Shown: piece after piece, positions 8,035 to 17,113 of the stretch
Numbering within the stretch: the stretch's first letter is position 1
Layout of the letters: each line of letters starts with the position of its first letter
Source of the DNA: Arthrobacter sp. FW306-07-I
GTDB lineage: Bacteria > Actinomycetota > Actinomycetes > Actinomycetales > Micrococcaceae
Direction of reading: 5' to 3'
DNA length: 64,000 bases
Assembly (NCBI RefSeq): GCF_021800405.1
Contig: NZ_CP084550.1
Location: 1,984,001-2,048,000, forward strand
Notes under the pieces: model-generated
Databases searched by the model: none
What the model was told of the DNA's origin: nothing
The model's input: the letters and a program-made list of their open reading frames with translations, nothing else
Position numbers and translations under genes: made by a program

Positions 8035-8858
8035 TTATGACAAAGCCTGGGCCTTGATTGTTTCCTCTGGCCGCAGTTTGGCTGCGAGTCGCCCGGTTTC
8101 TTGCGTGGCTCCTTGGCATAGCCAGCGAACGTCGGAGTGGAGCCCGATGAAAGTGGCCCCCCAACTGATGAACAGCTCGGCATCGTCGGCGCCGTTCGCG
8201 AAAACACCTGCGGCCTTTCCAGCCTCGCGCGCCTGGGCCACAACCGAACGCATGGCTTCGACGACGTCCGGGTGTCGGATGTCGCCCAAATGGCCCAGGG
8301 AGGCGGCAAGGTCGGACGGCCCCAGGAACACGCAGTCGACACCTTCGACTGCACAGATGGCCGCAGCGTTGTCGACGCCCGACCGGGATTCTATCTGCAC
8401 AATCGTGGCAACGTGTTCGTTGGCAGTCTTTACATACAGCGGGTCCAGTCCGTATCGGCCGGCCCTGACCAGTCCCGCCACCCCCCGCACCCCGCCGTTG
8501 CCGTTTTGTGGGTAGAGCATCGCCCGGACTGCCGCTGTGCCTCATCGGCGCTGTTGACATTAGGAAAAATCAGGGTCTGCGCACCGATGTCCATGGCACG
8601 CTTGGCCAAGACGGGATCATTCTCCGCGAGGCGCACGATCGCCCCGGCACGCGCGCCCCGAACCCGGGCAGCGTCAATCGCCCTTAGTTGTTCCACGGCA
8701 CTGGCGGGATTGTTGGGGGCGTGCTCAAGGTCGACCACGAGCCAATCGAACCCGCAATGGGCCAGGGCTTCTGCGACCGCGGGCGATCCCAGCGTCAGCC
8801 AAGTTCCGGTCGTGGTGGCACCGGAGCGCAGCGCCTCCTTGACGGGGTTATCGTGCAT
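8035..8858 (-). pseudogene. HpcH/HpaI-type 2-oxo acid aldolase, broken by one frame change
   Basis: Two minus-strand frames together make a full-length (about 270 residues) class II aldolase of the HpcH/HpaI family, which cleaves 4-hydroxy-2-oxo acids to pyruvate or a related 2-oxoacid and an aldehyde. The first part (from ATG 8858) carries WLVVDLEHAPNN. The second part carries QIESRSGVDN and VFLGPSDLAASLG, the metal and substrate-binding segments. The frame changes near 8533-8541, where DEA must join AVRAMLYPQ; one missing base explains it. It is the last gene of the IclR-linked operon. Either it is a recent pseudogene or the assembly has an indel. Confidence 0.75.
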
Positions 8859-8942
8859 GAGACCATCTTTCTAAGAGATCCGTTAATTCTGTCTGCCGCT
8901 CGACCCGGTCCAGGTTGCCCGCAGGTTCAAGCCTGCGCGGGA

Positions 8943-10385
8943 TCATCCCAGGTGCCGGGGAACTTCGAACGGGTTGCTGTCCTTCAACTCCGGGGGCAAG
9001 AGATGGTCAGGGAACCCCTGCAGCGCCACCGGGCGCAGGAACCGCTGAATCGCTGCCGTGCCTACGGAGGTGGTTTGGACGGCGGTGCTCGCCGGGTAGG
9101 GCCCGCCGTGCTGCTGGGCATGCGTCACAGAGACCCCGGTGGGCCAGCTGTTCCAGAGGACGCGTCCCGCTTTACCTGCCAAAACACGGAGCAGCTGATG
9201 GACGTCGCATTGGTCGGTGGCCTGGACCGTCGCTGTGAGCTGACCGTCAAGCCTCCGGGCAACCATTAGGAGCTGGTTCATATCCTCGTACTCAACCACC
9301 AGCGAGAACGGCCCGAATCGCTCGGCCAGGAATAGGTCCGGATTCTCGAGGACTGCCGCGATGTCGGTGGCCAGGATGAGTGGCGTCGGGCCAGCGGACT
9401 CGCTGGGGATGTTCCCGCTCAGGACCCGGACTTTCCGGTGGTCTGCCAGCTCGGCAACTTCCCGGCTGTAACCAGCTTCTATTCGTTCAGTCAGGAGCCT
9501 CGTTGCGGACGGCAGTTCCGCGGTGCGCACATGCTCGATGATCTGGCTTCCCGCCGGAACAAAGAGGGTTCCCGGCTTGGTGCACAATTGGCCGGCGCTG
9601 CCGGTCACCGCGGCCAGGTATCCCTCAGCGAGGGCAGCCGGACGCTCTGCCGCCGCTCCGGGCGTAACAAAAACGGGGTTGTTGCTGCCCATCTCCGCGA
9701 AAAACGGAATCGGCACATCCCGCTGTTGGGCGATGTCGAACAGTGCCCGCCCGCCGGGGATTCCTCCGGTGAAGGCACCCGCCTGGATCCTGGGATCTTT
9801 CAGGGCCTGGATACCGGTTTCTGTTCCGTGGATCAAGGCCAGCACCCCCGCCGGCGCCCCCGACTCTTCCAGGGCATCGAGGAATATCGCGGCGGTGCGT
9901 GCCGAGAGCTCCGGATGCCCGTGGTGCGCCTTGACGATCACGGGGCAGCCGGCCGCCAGCGCTGAGGCGGTGTCGCCGCCACCGACCGAAAAGGCAAAGG
10001 GGAAGTTGCTTGCGGCGAAGACCAGCACCGGCCCCAGCGGGAGCAGCATCCGTCGAAGATCGGGGCGTGGTGCGCCCATCGGCCATTCGGGATCGGAGTG
10101 GTCGATGCGTGCGTCGACGAAGCGTCCGCCCCTAAGCTCCTCGGCGAAGAACCGCAGCTGGAAAACGGTACGCGTCAGTTCGCCCCGCAACCGCGCGAAG
10201 GGCAGGTGCGTCTCCGCTATAGCGAGCTGGATGAGCTCGTCTGCGTGCACCTCCATGGCTGCGGCCATCGCCTCAAGATGGCGGGCACGGCCAGCGGACG
10301 GCACTGCGGACCAACTCTCGAAGGCAGTTTCGGCCGCGATCAGGACCTCGTCCAGGCCCAGGGTTGCAATAGTTTGCGTAGTCAT
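8943..10385 (-). CDS. NADP-type aldehyde dehydrogenase, 2-oxoglutarate-semialdehyde dehydrogenase-like
   Basis: The 480-residue ALDH-fold protein has the conserved Asn127 (ASNFPF), general base Glu231 (FAEMGSNNP) and nucleophile Cys268 (SAGQLCTKPG). The GQLCTKPG and FAEMGSNNP wording is that of the 2,5-dioxovalerate (alpha-ketoglutaric semialdehyde) dehydrogenase branch, which oxidises this semialdehyde to 2-oxoglutarate at the end of sugar-acid and hydroxyproline routes. It lies 50 bases after the MHS transporter gene and 84 bases before the aldolase in one leftward operon. This suggests that an aldehyde made in the pathway is oxidised here. Substrate identity is inferred from family only. 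Confidence 0.8.
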   Translation of the reverse strand: MTTQTIATLGLDEVLIAAETAFESWSAVPSAGRARHLEAMAAAMEVHADELIQLAIAETHLPFARLRGELTRTVFQLRFFAEELRGGRFVDARIDHSDPEWPMGAPRPDLRRMLLPLGPVLVFAASNFPFAFSVGGGDTASALAAGCPVIVKAHHGHPELSARTAAIFLDALEESGAPAGVLALIHGTETGIQALKDPRIQAGAFTGGIPGGRALFDIAQQRDVPIPFFAEMGSNNPVFVTPGAAAERPAALAEGYLAAVTGSAGQLCTKPGTLFVPAGSQIIEHVRTAELPSATRLLTERIEAGYSREVAELADHRKVRVLSGNIPSESAGPTPLILATDIAAVLENPDLFLAERFGPFSLVVEYEDMNQLLMVARRLDGQLTATVQATDQCDVHQLLRVLAGKAGRVLWNSWPTGVSVTHAQQHGGPYPASTAVQTTSVGTAAIQRFLRPVALQGFPDHLLPPELKDSNPFEVPRHLG

Positions 10386-10435
10386 AGTGTGGGCTCTCTT
10401 GTTTGTATCCAGGACAGGCGACGAATACCCCGGCC

Positions 10436-11743
10436 CTAGTCGATCTCCTGGTTGCTCTTTTCCTTGGCGAACAGCACGGCCACCAGTGAAATGGCGCCGC
10501 AGATGATGATGAAAAGGCCCACCGGGAGATAACTGCCGCCGAAGGCTGCGAGGAGTGCGGTGGCGATCAGTGGAGCCGGCCCGCCCGCGATGGCTGCTCC
10601 AAGCTGGTAGCCCAGGGAAGCGCCTGTGTAGCGGATGTCCGGGGAGAAGCTCTCTGCGCTCACCGTTCCGATCAGCGAGCCGTAAGTGGGCCAGATAACG
10701 GCAAACCCGATGAAGAGCGCGACTGCCAGGAACGGCAGAGACTTCTGGTTAAGCATCCAGAGGTACGGGAGAATGAACACCATCAAGGCCACGGTGCCCC
10801 CGAGGAAGACCTTTTTCCGGCCGATGCGGTCCGAGAGCGCGCCAAACTTGACCATCGAGTAGACGCCGATCACGGCGCAGACCAGCAGCACCGCAAGTAC
10901 GGCTTCGCGCTTGTAGCCCAGGGTCATGGCGTAGGAGACGGTGAACGTCGCGAACATGAAGAACGTCGAGGTCTCAACGATCTTGGCGCCTGTTGCGATG
11001 AGGACTTCACGCCAATGATGCTTCAAGGTGTCGACGAGGGGAACCTGTTTCGTGGCGCCCGCGGCTTTCACCATCCGGAATGAAGGTGTCTCGTCCACCT
11101 TGTGGCGGATCCACAGGCCGACGGCCAACAGCACGACCGACAGAAGGAACGGTATCCGCCACCCGTAGGCCAGGAACGCTTCGTCAGAGAAGACCGCACC
11201 GGCGGCCAGGGTGATCATGTTGCCCAGCGCGAGTCCGAGCATTGCACCGGTCTGCGGGACTGCGCCATAGAACCCGCGGCGGTTCTTGGGAGAGTATTCC
11301 ACAGCCAGAAGCAGGCCCCCTCCCCATTCACCGCCCAAGGCAAGGCCCTGCAGCAGGCGGAGCACAGTCAGAATGACGGGCGCGGCCACGCCGATAGTCC
11401 CATAGGTGGGCATCAAACCCATGGCCACAGTGGAGACACCCATCAGGGTCAGCGTGACCACCAGTGTCTTCTTTCGGCCGATCCGGTCTCCGACATGGCT
11501 GAACAGAATGCCGCCGATCGGACGGATCAGGAAGGCCAGGGCGAAGGACGCCAGGGCCAGGAGTTGGCTGACGGTCGGATCATTGGACGGGAAGAACAAC
11601 GGACCGAAGACCAGCCCGGACATGGTGCCATAAAGGAAGTAGTCGTACCACTCGATGGTGCTGCCGACCGCGCTGCCCCAGAGGGCGCGTTTCCGATCCT
11701 TGTCGGAGACCACGATCTGTGGCGCTGCGACAGTTGCTGACAT
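10436..11743 (-). CDS. MHS-family MFS transporter (organic acid:H+ symporter)
   Basis: The 435-residue membrane protein has about 12 hydrophobic segments and the metabolite:H+ symporter hallmark near its N-terminus (IEWYDYFLYG). MFS loop motifs DRIGRKK occur after TM2 and again in the second half (DRIGRKKVF). Relatives import shikimate, proline, 2-oxoglutarate, dicarboxylates and aromatic acids by proton symport. It is preceded at 42 bases by the alcohol dehydrogenase gene and followed by the aldehyde dehydrogenase gene, so it most likely imports the acid this operon degrades. Confidence 0.85.
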   Translation of the reverse strand: MSATVAAPQIVVSDKDRKRALWGSAVGSTIEWYDYFLYGTMSGLVFGPLFFPSNDPTVSQLLALASFALAFLIRPIGGILFSHVGDRIGRKKTLVVTLTLMGVSTVAMGLMPTYGTIGVAAPVILTVLRLLQGLALGGEWGGGLLLAVEYSPKNRRGFYGAVPQTGAMLGLALGNMITLAAGAVFSDEAFLAYGWRIPFLLSVVLLAVGLWIRHKVDETPSFRMVKAAGATKQVPLVDTLKHHWREVLIATGAKIVETSTFFMFATFTVSYAMTLGYKREAVLAVLLVCAVIGVYSMVKFGALSDRIGRKKVFLGGTVALMVFILPYLWMLNQKSLPFLAVALFIGFAVIWPTYGSLIGTVSAESFSPDIRYTGASLGYQLGAAIAGGPAPLIATALLAAFGGSYLPVGLFIIICGAISLVAVLFAKEKSNQEID

Positions 11744-11785
11744 TTTTCTCTCCTTGGTGAAGACCTTCGACGTTGAAGGTATGGG

Positions 11786-12889
11786 TTAGTTGCTGCCCAT
11801 CAGGACCACTGAACGACCGATGTTTCCGTTTGTCAGCGACTCGAATGCTTCGTTGATCTGGGTCAAGTTGAACTTCTCGCCGATGAGGGCGTCGAGCGGC
11901 AAACGGCCGGCCAGGTACATGTCCAGGATCTGGGGGATCTGGACGGACAGGTTGGAGGAGCCGTACAGGCTTCCCCGCACAGACTTTTCCTGCTGAACAA
12001 TCTGGTTCAGGGGAACGCTGATCTCGGCCTGGGCGTTGGACAGGCCCACCACGAAAGCGGTGCCGCGGGGGCGAAGTGCCACGACTGCCTCGCGGATGGT
12101 TTCAGGCCGGCCAATGGCCTCGACAGCCCAGTGCGCGCCTCCGCCGGTGATCTCGTGCACGCGCGCCGTAAGGTCGTGCTCGCGCGTGTTGATCGTGTGG
12201 GTTGCGCCAAACTCGCGCGCCTTGGCAAGCTTTTCGTCGTCAATGTCGGCAACGATTACCGGGTAGGCGCCGACGGCTGCGGCGCCGATGACCGCCGATA
12301 GCCCCACCCCGCCGGCTCCGATGATCAGCACCGATTCCCCGGCTGGAGCGCCCATTCCGTTCAGCACCACCCCCATGCCCGTGATCACTGCACAGCCCAT
12401 GATGGCTGCGACAGCCGCAGGAACCTCCTGCGGGATCTTGATTACGGACTCGCCGGATACGACGCATTCCTCCGCATAGCAGGACACACCCATCAAGTGA
12501 TGGACGGGCTGTCCGTCCAGGGACAGCCGCGTCCCGCCGCGCAGCAACTCGTTATGGGTAGCGTGCACCGCGCTGAGGCGGCAGAGCGCAGGCGATCCGC
12601 TGGTGCAGTACTCGCACCTCCCGCAACCTGGCCGCCACGTCAGAATGACCTTGTCTCCCGGACGGACATGGGTGACGCCGGCTCCGACTTCCTGGACGAT
12701 GCCCGCGCCCTCGTGGCCCAGCACGATAGGGGTCCGGCACGCCAGGTCTTGGACCATGTAGTGGTAGTCACTGTGGCAGATCCCCGCCGCATCAATGCGC
12801 ACGCGGACCTCGCCTGGGCCGGGTGCCTCAAGATCGAGGTCGACTACTGCAAGCGGTGCGCCTGCCTGGTTCATGATTGCGGCCTTCAC
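11786..12889 (-). CDS. Zinc-dependent alcohol dehydrogenase (class III-like MDR)
   Basis: The 367-residue medium-chain dehydrogenase has catalytic zinc ligands Cys38 (GICHSD) and His59-Glu60 (LGHEG). Its structural zinc loop is formed by Cys89, Cys92, Cys95 and Cys103 (CGRCEYC...C), and an NAD-binding glycine motif is present (GAGGVGLSAV). It should oxidise a primary alcohol or reduce an aldehyde. It is the first gene of the leftward operon with the MHS transporter, aldehyde dehydrogenase and aldolase, so an alcohol-to-aldehyde-to-acid sequence is plausible. A dyad at 12987-13001 lies about 100 bases upstream. Confidence 0.85.
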   Translation of the reverse strand: MKAAIMNQAGAPLAVVDLDLEAPGPGEVRVRIDAAGICHSDYHYMVQDLACRTPIVLGHEGAGIVQEVGAGVTHVRPGDKVILTWRPGCGRCEYCTSGSPALCRLSAVHATHNELLRGGTRLSLDGQPVHHLMGVSCYAEECVVSGESVIKIPQEVPAAVAAIMGCAVITGMGVVLNGMGAPAGESVLIIGAGGVGLSAVIGAAAVGAYPVIVADIDDEKLAKAREFGATHTINTREHDLTARVHEITGGGAHWAVEAIGRPETIREAVVALRPRGTAFVVGLSNAQAEISVPLNQIVQQEKSVRGSLYGSSNLSVQIPQILDMYLAGRLPLDALIGEKFNLTQINEAFESLTNGNIGRSVVLMGSN

Positions 12890-12986
12890 CCGTCACTCCT
12901 TGTTGCTTAGCTCTCACACCCCCATCTTTCGGATCACGGGGACTGGCATAAGCATCAGGCGCTGGCCGCCGTCGTCAAAATCATCC

Positions 12987-13001
12987 TCTCACTCAGTGAG
13001 A
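12987..13001. promoter_or_regulatory. 15-bp dyad upstream of the adh operon, candidate IclR operator
   Basis: TCTCACTCAGTGAGA is a perfect palindrome around one central base. It matches 12 of 15 bases of the dyad at 13796-13810 upstream of the iclR gene, and one of the differences is a compensated pair that keeps the symmetry. It lies between the iclR stop and the adh start. Confidence 0.6.
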
Positions 13002-13004
13002 CGG

Positions 13005-13781
13005 CTATAACTGGGCCCAATGAGGCGCTGCCGCCATTTGCCGGTTCAGTCCCAGTGTGGCCGCATGGACAGCGGGACCAACCAGCCTCATCTCCACCAC
13101 CCCCACCGGAGCAGTGATGGAAATGGCGGCCACAGCCGTACCGTCCCCCCGCAGAATGGGGCTCGCCGCGCAAGCCAGGCCTGCATGTGACTCTTCCCGC
13201 TCGTAGGCAATACCCTCACGCCGGGCCAGGTCCAGTTCGGCGCGGAGCTCATGGGAGTCGGTAATGGTGCCGGGCCCGATCTTCTCCAACGGGCCATTCA
13301 GGACTTCCTCGACCAGATGGTCGGGAGAGTGGGCGAGCAGGGCCTTGCCGCCAGCGGTGGCATAGCACGGCACGCGCCCCCCAACCCTGGATGGGATGGT
13401 CAGATCCCGGTACTGGCCACGCAAAATCTCGATGTAAACCACATCATTACCTTCGAGGACGCCCAACTGAACGGTCAGGCCGGTGGCCCTCCGGAGGTCG
13501 AACATGGTTGCCAGTGCCAAGTGCCGAAGGTCCTTGGGCTGCTGCGCCATCTGTCCTAATTCAAAACACCGGATGCCAATCTGGTAACCGGACTGAACCC
13601 GGTCGATGAAATCGTGCTTGGCGAGTTCGGCGAGTATCCGGGCCGTGGTGGCCCGGGAAAGTCCCGCCCTGCGCGCGATTTCCCCTCCCGTCAGGATCGG
13701 TTCCTCAGGGCTGAATACGTCCAGGATCAGCGAAACCCGCTCAATCATGCTGGCAGGTGGTGCCGCTTTCGTTAAAGTCAC
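13005..13781 (-). CDS. IclR-family transcriptional regulator
   Basis: The protein is about 258 residues from GTG 13781. It has an N-terminal winged helix (MIERVSLILDVF, then LTGGEIARRAGLSRATTARIL) and a C-terminal IclR effector domain (VPCYATAGGKALLA, GLACAASPI and VAAISITAP). I prefer the GTG at 13781 because a further upstream ATG at 13859 would place a strong dyad inside the gene; an ATG at 13748 is also possible. The gene lies directly upstream of, and co-directional with, the adh-MHS-aldehyde dehydrogenase-aldolase genes and probably controls them. Similar dyads precede both transcription units. Confidence 0.85.
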   Translation of the reverse strand: MTLTKAAPPASMIERVSLILDVFSPEEPILTGGEIARRAGLSRATTARILAELAKHDFIDRVQSGYQIGIRCFELGQMAQQPKDLRHLALATMFDLRRATGLTVQLGVLEGNDVVYIEILRGQYRDLTIPSRVGGRVPCYATAGGKALLAHSPDHLVEEVLNGPLEKIGPGTITDSHELRAELDLARREGIAYEREESHAGLACAASPILRGDGTAVAAISITAPVGVVEMRLVGPAVHAATLGLNRQMAAAPHWAQL

Positions 13782-13795
13782 ACTGGAAAGTGTTG

Positions 13796-13810
13796 TCCCA
13801 TTCAGTGGGA
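13796..13810. promoter_or_regulatory. Dyad upstream of iclR, candidate autoregulatory operator
   Basis: TCCCATTCAGTGGGA, extended by one G-C and one T-A pair on the outside (13794-13812), forms a strong palindrome 15 bases before the preferred GTG start. It shares its layout and centre (TCAGTG) with the dyad at 12987-13001. Confidence 0.6.
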
Positions 13811-13811
13811 C

Positions 13812-14120
13812 ATGCAAAGTCTGGAGGAGCCCGCGTCCGGATGGCCGCCAATATCTCATGAGGGATTTGCAGGAATTATTAAAGGTGCACTAGCGAGCGT
13901 CCGAACGTAACGCGCCGACCGATCGGGTTGAGCCTGCCAGAGATGCATCGGGCTCTTAATGCTTATGCGGCTACGGGTGAGATAAAACGGCAAGTACGAC
14001 GCGCGGTCCTCCTCGTTCGCGGAGGTCAGCAGCGCACGCGAAGGCCAGGCGTGTTCTTTTGCCCTCCCGTCTTCAGCTGGCAGGACCGGGCGCAGGACGG
14101 CTGCGGGCTTGAGTCCTGCG
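13812..14120. other. Intergenic stretch without visible gene
   Basis: The stretch lies between the iclR upstream region and the 3' end of the amino acid ABC operon. I see no convincing coding sequence, and no strong hairpin beyond the dyad already listed. Confidence 0.4.
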
Positions 14121-14903
14121 CTAGAAGGGGTGCAGCAGTCGGTCGATGAATTGCCGGGTGCGTTCCTCGCGCGGGTCGCGCAGCACGGTGTCAGGGTGGC
14201 CGCGTTCAACGACGACCCCGCCGTCCATGAAAATGACTTCGTTTGCGACTTCGCGTGCGAATGCCAGTTCATGGGTGACGACGACCATGGTCCAGCCCTC
14301 GTCGGCCAACTCCTTGATGACGGTCAGGACATCGCCTACCAGTTCCGGGTCGAGCGCGGAGGTCGGTTCGTCGAAGAGGAGAAGTTTGGGACGCAGGGCC
14401 AGTGCCCTGACGATGCCCACACGCTGCTGCTGGCCGCCGGAAAGCTCGAAGGGATAGCTGTTTTCCTTATCCGCGAGGCCGACCCGTGCGAGCAGTTCCC
14501 GGGCTTCAGCGACGACATCGGCTTTCGGCCGCTTCTGCACCTGGACGGGGCCTTCGATGACGTTCTGCAGGGCCGTCTTGTGTGGAAAGAGGTTGTAGTG
14601 CTGAAACACCATCGCGCTTCGGTCCCGCAAGGCCGCCAGATCTTTTCTGGAAGCCCCTGCCGAGAAGTCCACGGTTAGGTCGCCCGGGAACTCCACGACT
14701 CCACTGTCCGGTATTTCCAGACCGTCCAGGCACCGCAGGACGGTTGTTTTTCCTGAACCGGACGGGCCAATCAGCGTGACTACTTCTCCGCGGCGGACGT
14801 TTACGTCGATGGCCCGGAGCACTTCGTGGTCGCCGAATGACTTCCGGAGGCCGTGGGCGGCCAAGAGTGGAGTGCCGACCGTACCAGCTTCAGTGTGCGA
14901 CAT
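14121..14903 (-). CDS. Polar amino acid ABC transporter ATP-binding protein
   Basis: The 260-residue ABC ATPase has Walker [10 protein letters not shown] at residues 46-54, signature LSGGQQQR, Walker [13 protein letters not shown] and the switch His in VVVTHE. It follows the GlnQ/HisP pattern. It powers import of an amino acid through the permease encoded just upstream, whose stop codon it overlaps by 14 bases. The set is SBP, permease, ATPase in one leftward operon. With a single permease gene, the membrane part is probably a homodimer. Confidence 0.92.
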   Translation of the reverse strand: MSHTEAGTVGTPLLAAHGLRKSFGDHEVLRAIDVNVRRGEVVTLIGPSGSGKTTVLRCLDGLEIPDSGVVEFPGDLTVDFSAGASRKDLAALRDRSAMVFQHYNLFPHKTALQNVIEGPVQVQKRPKADVVAEARELLARVGLADKENSYPFELSGGQQQRVGIVRALALRPKLLLFDEPTSALDPELVGDVLTVIKELADEGWTMVVVTHELAFAREVANEVIFMDGGVVVERGHPDTVLRDPREERTRQFIDRLLHPF

Positions 14904-15555
14904 ATCGGTCCAATCGTTTCTCGAGGATTGACTGGCCGCCGGAAAGGACGAGGCAGATGATCCAGTAAATAACCGCTGCTTCCAAGTAGAGGAGCATGAA
15001 TTCCTGGCTGAAAGCAGCCACCTGCTGCGCCTGCCGGAACAGTTCGGTCACGAGGATCAGTGAGGCCAAGGAGGTGTCCTTCACCAGGCTGATAAAGGTG
15101 TTGGAGAGTGGTGGAACAGAGACCCTGGCTGCCTGGGGGAGGATGATGCGGGTCAGTGACTGGCGCCGTGACATGCCGATCGTATAGCCGGCCTCCCACT
15201 GGCCCTTGGGGACAGAGAGGATGGCTGCCCGAATAATCTCCGCGGCGTATCCGCCAACGTTCAGTGAGAAGGCGATGATCGCACTCGGCCACGGGCTGAT
15301 AGTTAAGCCTACGGACGGGAGCCCGTAGAAGATGACAAACAGCTGAACCAAGAGCGGCGTGCCGCGGATGACCGAGATATAGCCACGTGCGATTGCCGAG
15401 ACGATCCGGTTGCGGCTGATCCGCATCAGCGCGACAAGCAGGGCCAGCACCAGTCCGAGGGCAAACGACGTGAGGGCGACGGGAATCGTGCCGGTTACAG
15501 CACCGCTCACTATGGGGCCCAAGGACTCCCAGACGAGGGGCCAATCGACCGTCAT
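14890..15555 (-). CDS. Polar amino acid ABC transporter permease
   Basis: The 221-residue HisM/GlnP-type permease has about five membrane helices. The cytoplasmic coupling loop reads [22 protein letters not shown], matching the EAA motif of this family (landmarks EIIRAA and GQWEAG). An N-terminal [11 protein letters not shown] segment is also typical. It forms the import channel for the substrate delivered by the lipoprotein encoded 33 bases upstream. Wording such as [13 protein letters not shown] and QEFMLLY resembles cystine permeases, but specificity is an inference. Confidence 0.9.
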   Translation of the reverse strand: MTVDWPLVWESLGPIVSGAVTGTIPVALTSFALGLVLALLVALMRISRNRIVSAIARGYISVIRGTPLLVQLFVIFYGLPSVGLTISPWPSAIIAFSLNVGGYAAEIIRAAILSVPKGQWEAGYTIGMSRRQSLTRIILPQAARVSVPPLSNTFISLVKDTSLASLILVTELFRQAQQVAAFSQEFMLLYLEAAVIYWIICLVLSGGQSILEKRLDRYVAH

Positions 15556-15588
15556 GATGTGTGGCAGGCGTCGAGAAGGAGCATGCTG

Positions 15589-16410
15589 CTACTTGGTGAC
15601 GTCAGCATCGAAGTATTTCTGCGAGATCTTCTGAAGGGTCCCGTCGGCCTGAAGCTCGCCCAATGCCTTGTTGATCGCGTCTGTCAGGCTCGTTGCGCCC
15701 TTGCGGATGGCGAAGGCACTGAGTGACTTGTCGGAGGTTTCTGCCGCGATCTTGATGCTTTGGTCGTGGTCGGCTTTTTGTTGGTCGAGGTAGGTCAGTT
15801 TGTCGTTGATGGTCGCATCGACCCGCCCCTGCTTTAGCAGGGTGATGGCCTGCGCCCACCCTTCCACTGCCTGCACGTTCGCCCCGCTCTGCTGCGCCAG
15901 CTTGTACCAGTTGCTGGTCAGGGACTGGGCCGTGGTCTTGCCCTTAAGGCTGTCGAAGGAGGTGATGCTGTTGTCGTCCGCCTTGGTGACAATGACCCCT
16001 GTGCTGACCGTGTAGGGGGTCGAGAATTCGTACTTGGCCTTGCGTTCGTCGGTGATTGAAACCTGGTTCGCAATAACGTCGAATCTCTTCGCTTCGAGGC
16101 CGGCGAAGATGGCATCGAACTGGGTTTCCTGGAAGTTGGGCTTGACGCCAAGCTTGTTGGCGACGGCACTGATGATCTCAACGTCATAGCCGGTAAGTTC
16201 CCCGTTGCCGCTGGCATGGAACGAAAACGGCTTGTAGGTTCCCTCGGTGCCAACTTTGAGTACGCCCGAAGTTTGGACGTCAGTCAGGGAGGTGTCCTGG
16301 CCACCAGCAGGTGCCGAGCTGGCAGGACCTGTCGACGAAGACCCGCACCCTGCTAACGCCAGTCCTGCCGCTGCAATGAGACCGATAAGGGAAAGTCGGC
16401 TGCGTTTCAT
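15589..16410 (-). CDS. Amino acid ABC transporter substrate-binding lipoprotein, cystine-binding-like
   Basis: The 273-residue protein begins with a lipoprotein signal (lipobox LALAGC, Cys at about residue 22) and continues as a type II periplasmic-binding protein (VGTEGTYKPFSFH, GYDVEIISAVANKLG, FDVIANQVSITDERK). The run RFDVIANQV...YTVSTGVIV is reminiscent of L-cystine-binding TcyJ/FliY proteins, so sulfur amino acid uptake is my first guess. It is anchored to the outer face of the cell membrane and feeds the permease and ATPase encoded downstream. The neighbouring ArsR/OYE pair need not be related. Confidence 0.85.
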   Translation of the reverse strand: MKRSRLSLIGLIAAAGLALAGCGSSSTGPASSAPAGGQDTSLTDVQTSGVLKVGTEGTYKPFSFHASGNGELTGYDVEIISAVANKLGVKPNFQETQFDAIFAGLEAKRFDVIANQVSITDERKAKYEFSTPYTVSTGVIVTKADDNSITSFDSLKGKTTAQSLTSNWYKLAQQSGANVQAVEGWAQAITLLKQGRVDATINDKLTYLDQQKADHDQSIKIAAETSDKSLSAFAIRKGATSLTDAINKALGELQADGTLQKISQKYFDADVTK

Positions 16411-16567
16411 AGTGGTCCTTCGTCGTCGGGGTGGCCCCGCCTGGTCTAGAGCCTGACGGTGATCTCACTTGCGACGATACCAAGCCCGGAGGCCCACGAC
16501 GCGAAAAAGAGCTGGCATCTGGATCCGGGGCTGCTAAGCCCCAAAGCCGCTGGGGATTCCCGTGCCT

Positions 16568-16915
16568 TCAGTCCCGCTCGTGAACGTCCAGGACCGGAGG
16601 CAAAGGGGTCCGATTGGTGGGTTGGAGGACAGCCCGGAGGAGGCCCGGGAACTGTGCTTCGAGGTCTTCCGTACGCAATGAATTGAGGATGGACGTCCCC
16701 TTGTAGTTCTGGCGAATCAAACCTGCTTCGCGCAGGACTTTGAAGTGATGCGTTGATGTGGACTTGGTAACCGGCAGATTGAAGGCGCTGCAAGCATGTG
16801 CGCCGGGGTCTGCGGCGAGGTGGGCGACAATCTGCCGCCGTATTGGATCCGCCAGGGCGGACAATATGGCGTCCAACTGCAGCTCGCCCGTCTCGGGATG
16901 GTCAAGCGATCGCAC
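16568..16915 (-). CDS. ArsR-family winged-helix regulator
   Basis: The 115-residue protein has a typical ArsR fold: ILSALADPIRRQIVAHLA, then a recognition helix around KSTSTHHFKVLREAGLI (residues 51-67). No metal-binding Cys pair is evident, so it is probably a redox, electrophile or metabolite sensor rather than a metal sensor. It is divergent from an Old Yellow Enzyme gene, and the intergenic DNA has several GTAC/TCGTA dyads. This ArsR-OYE pairing is common in Actinobacteria and suggests repression of the reductase. Confidence 0.85.
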   Translation of the reverse strand: MRSLDHPETGELQLDAILSALADPIRRQIVAHLAADPGAHACSAFNLPVTKSTSTHHFKVLREAGLIRQNYKGTSILNSLRTEDLEAQFPGLLRAVLQPTNRTPLPPVLDVHERD

Positions 16916-16956
16916 GGTAAACCTCCTGCTGCTGGCTGGGTGGAGTCTCTACTTAT

Positions 16957-17003
16957 TGTACGATACATGTAGTACTACGAAGGTTGTCGTACTACCTAGT
17001 ACG
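16957..17003. promoter_or_regulatory. GTAC/TCGTA dyad cluster between arsR and OYE genes
   Basis: The segment has several nested inverted repeats: TACATGTA at 16964-16971, GTAGTAC followed by GTACTAC, and TACGA...TCGTA around 16976-16990. It is AT-richer than the flanks and lies in the divergent promoter region, so it is a likely binding site of the ArsR protein. Confidence 0.5.
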
Positions 17004-17113
17004 CAGTTGGCTTTCAGGCCGATGCAATCTCCGTGCCCAACTCCCATGACCTCAACACGCGCTCCAGACCCGCTCGCCGGTGTCGGAAGTGTATTCACGA
17101 TTAAGGACATTTG

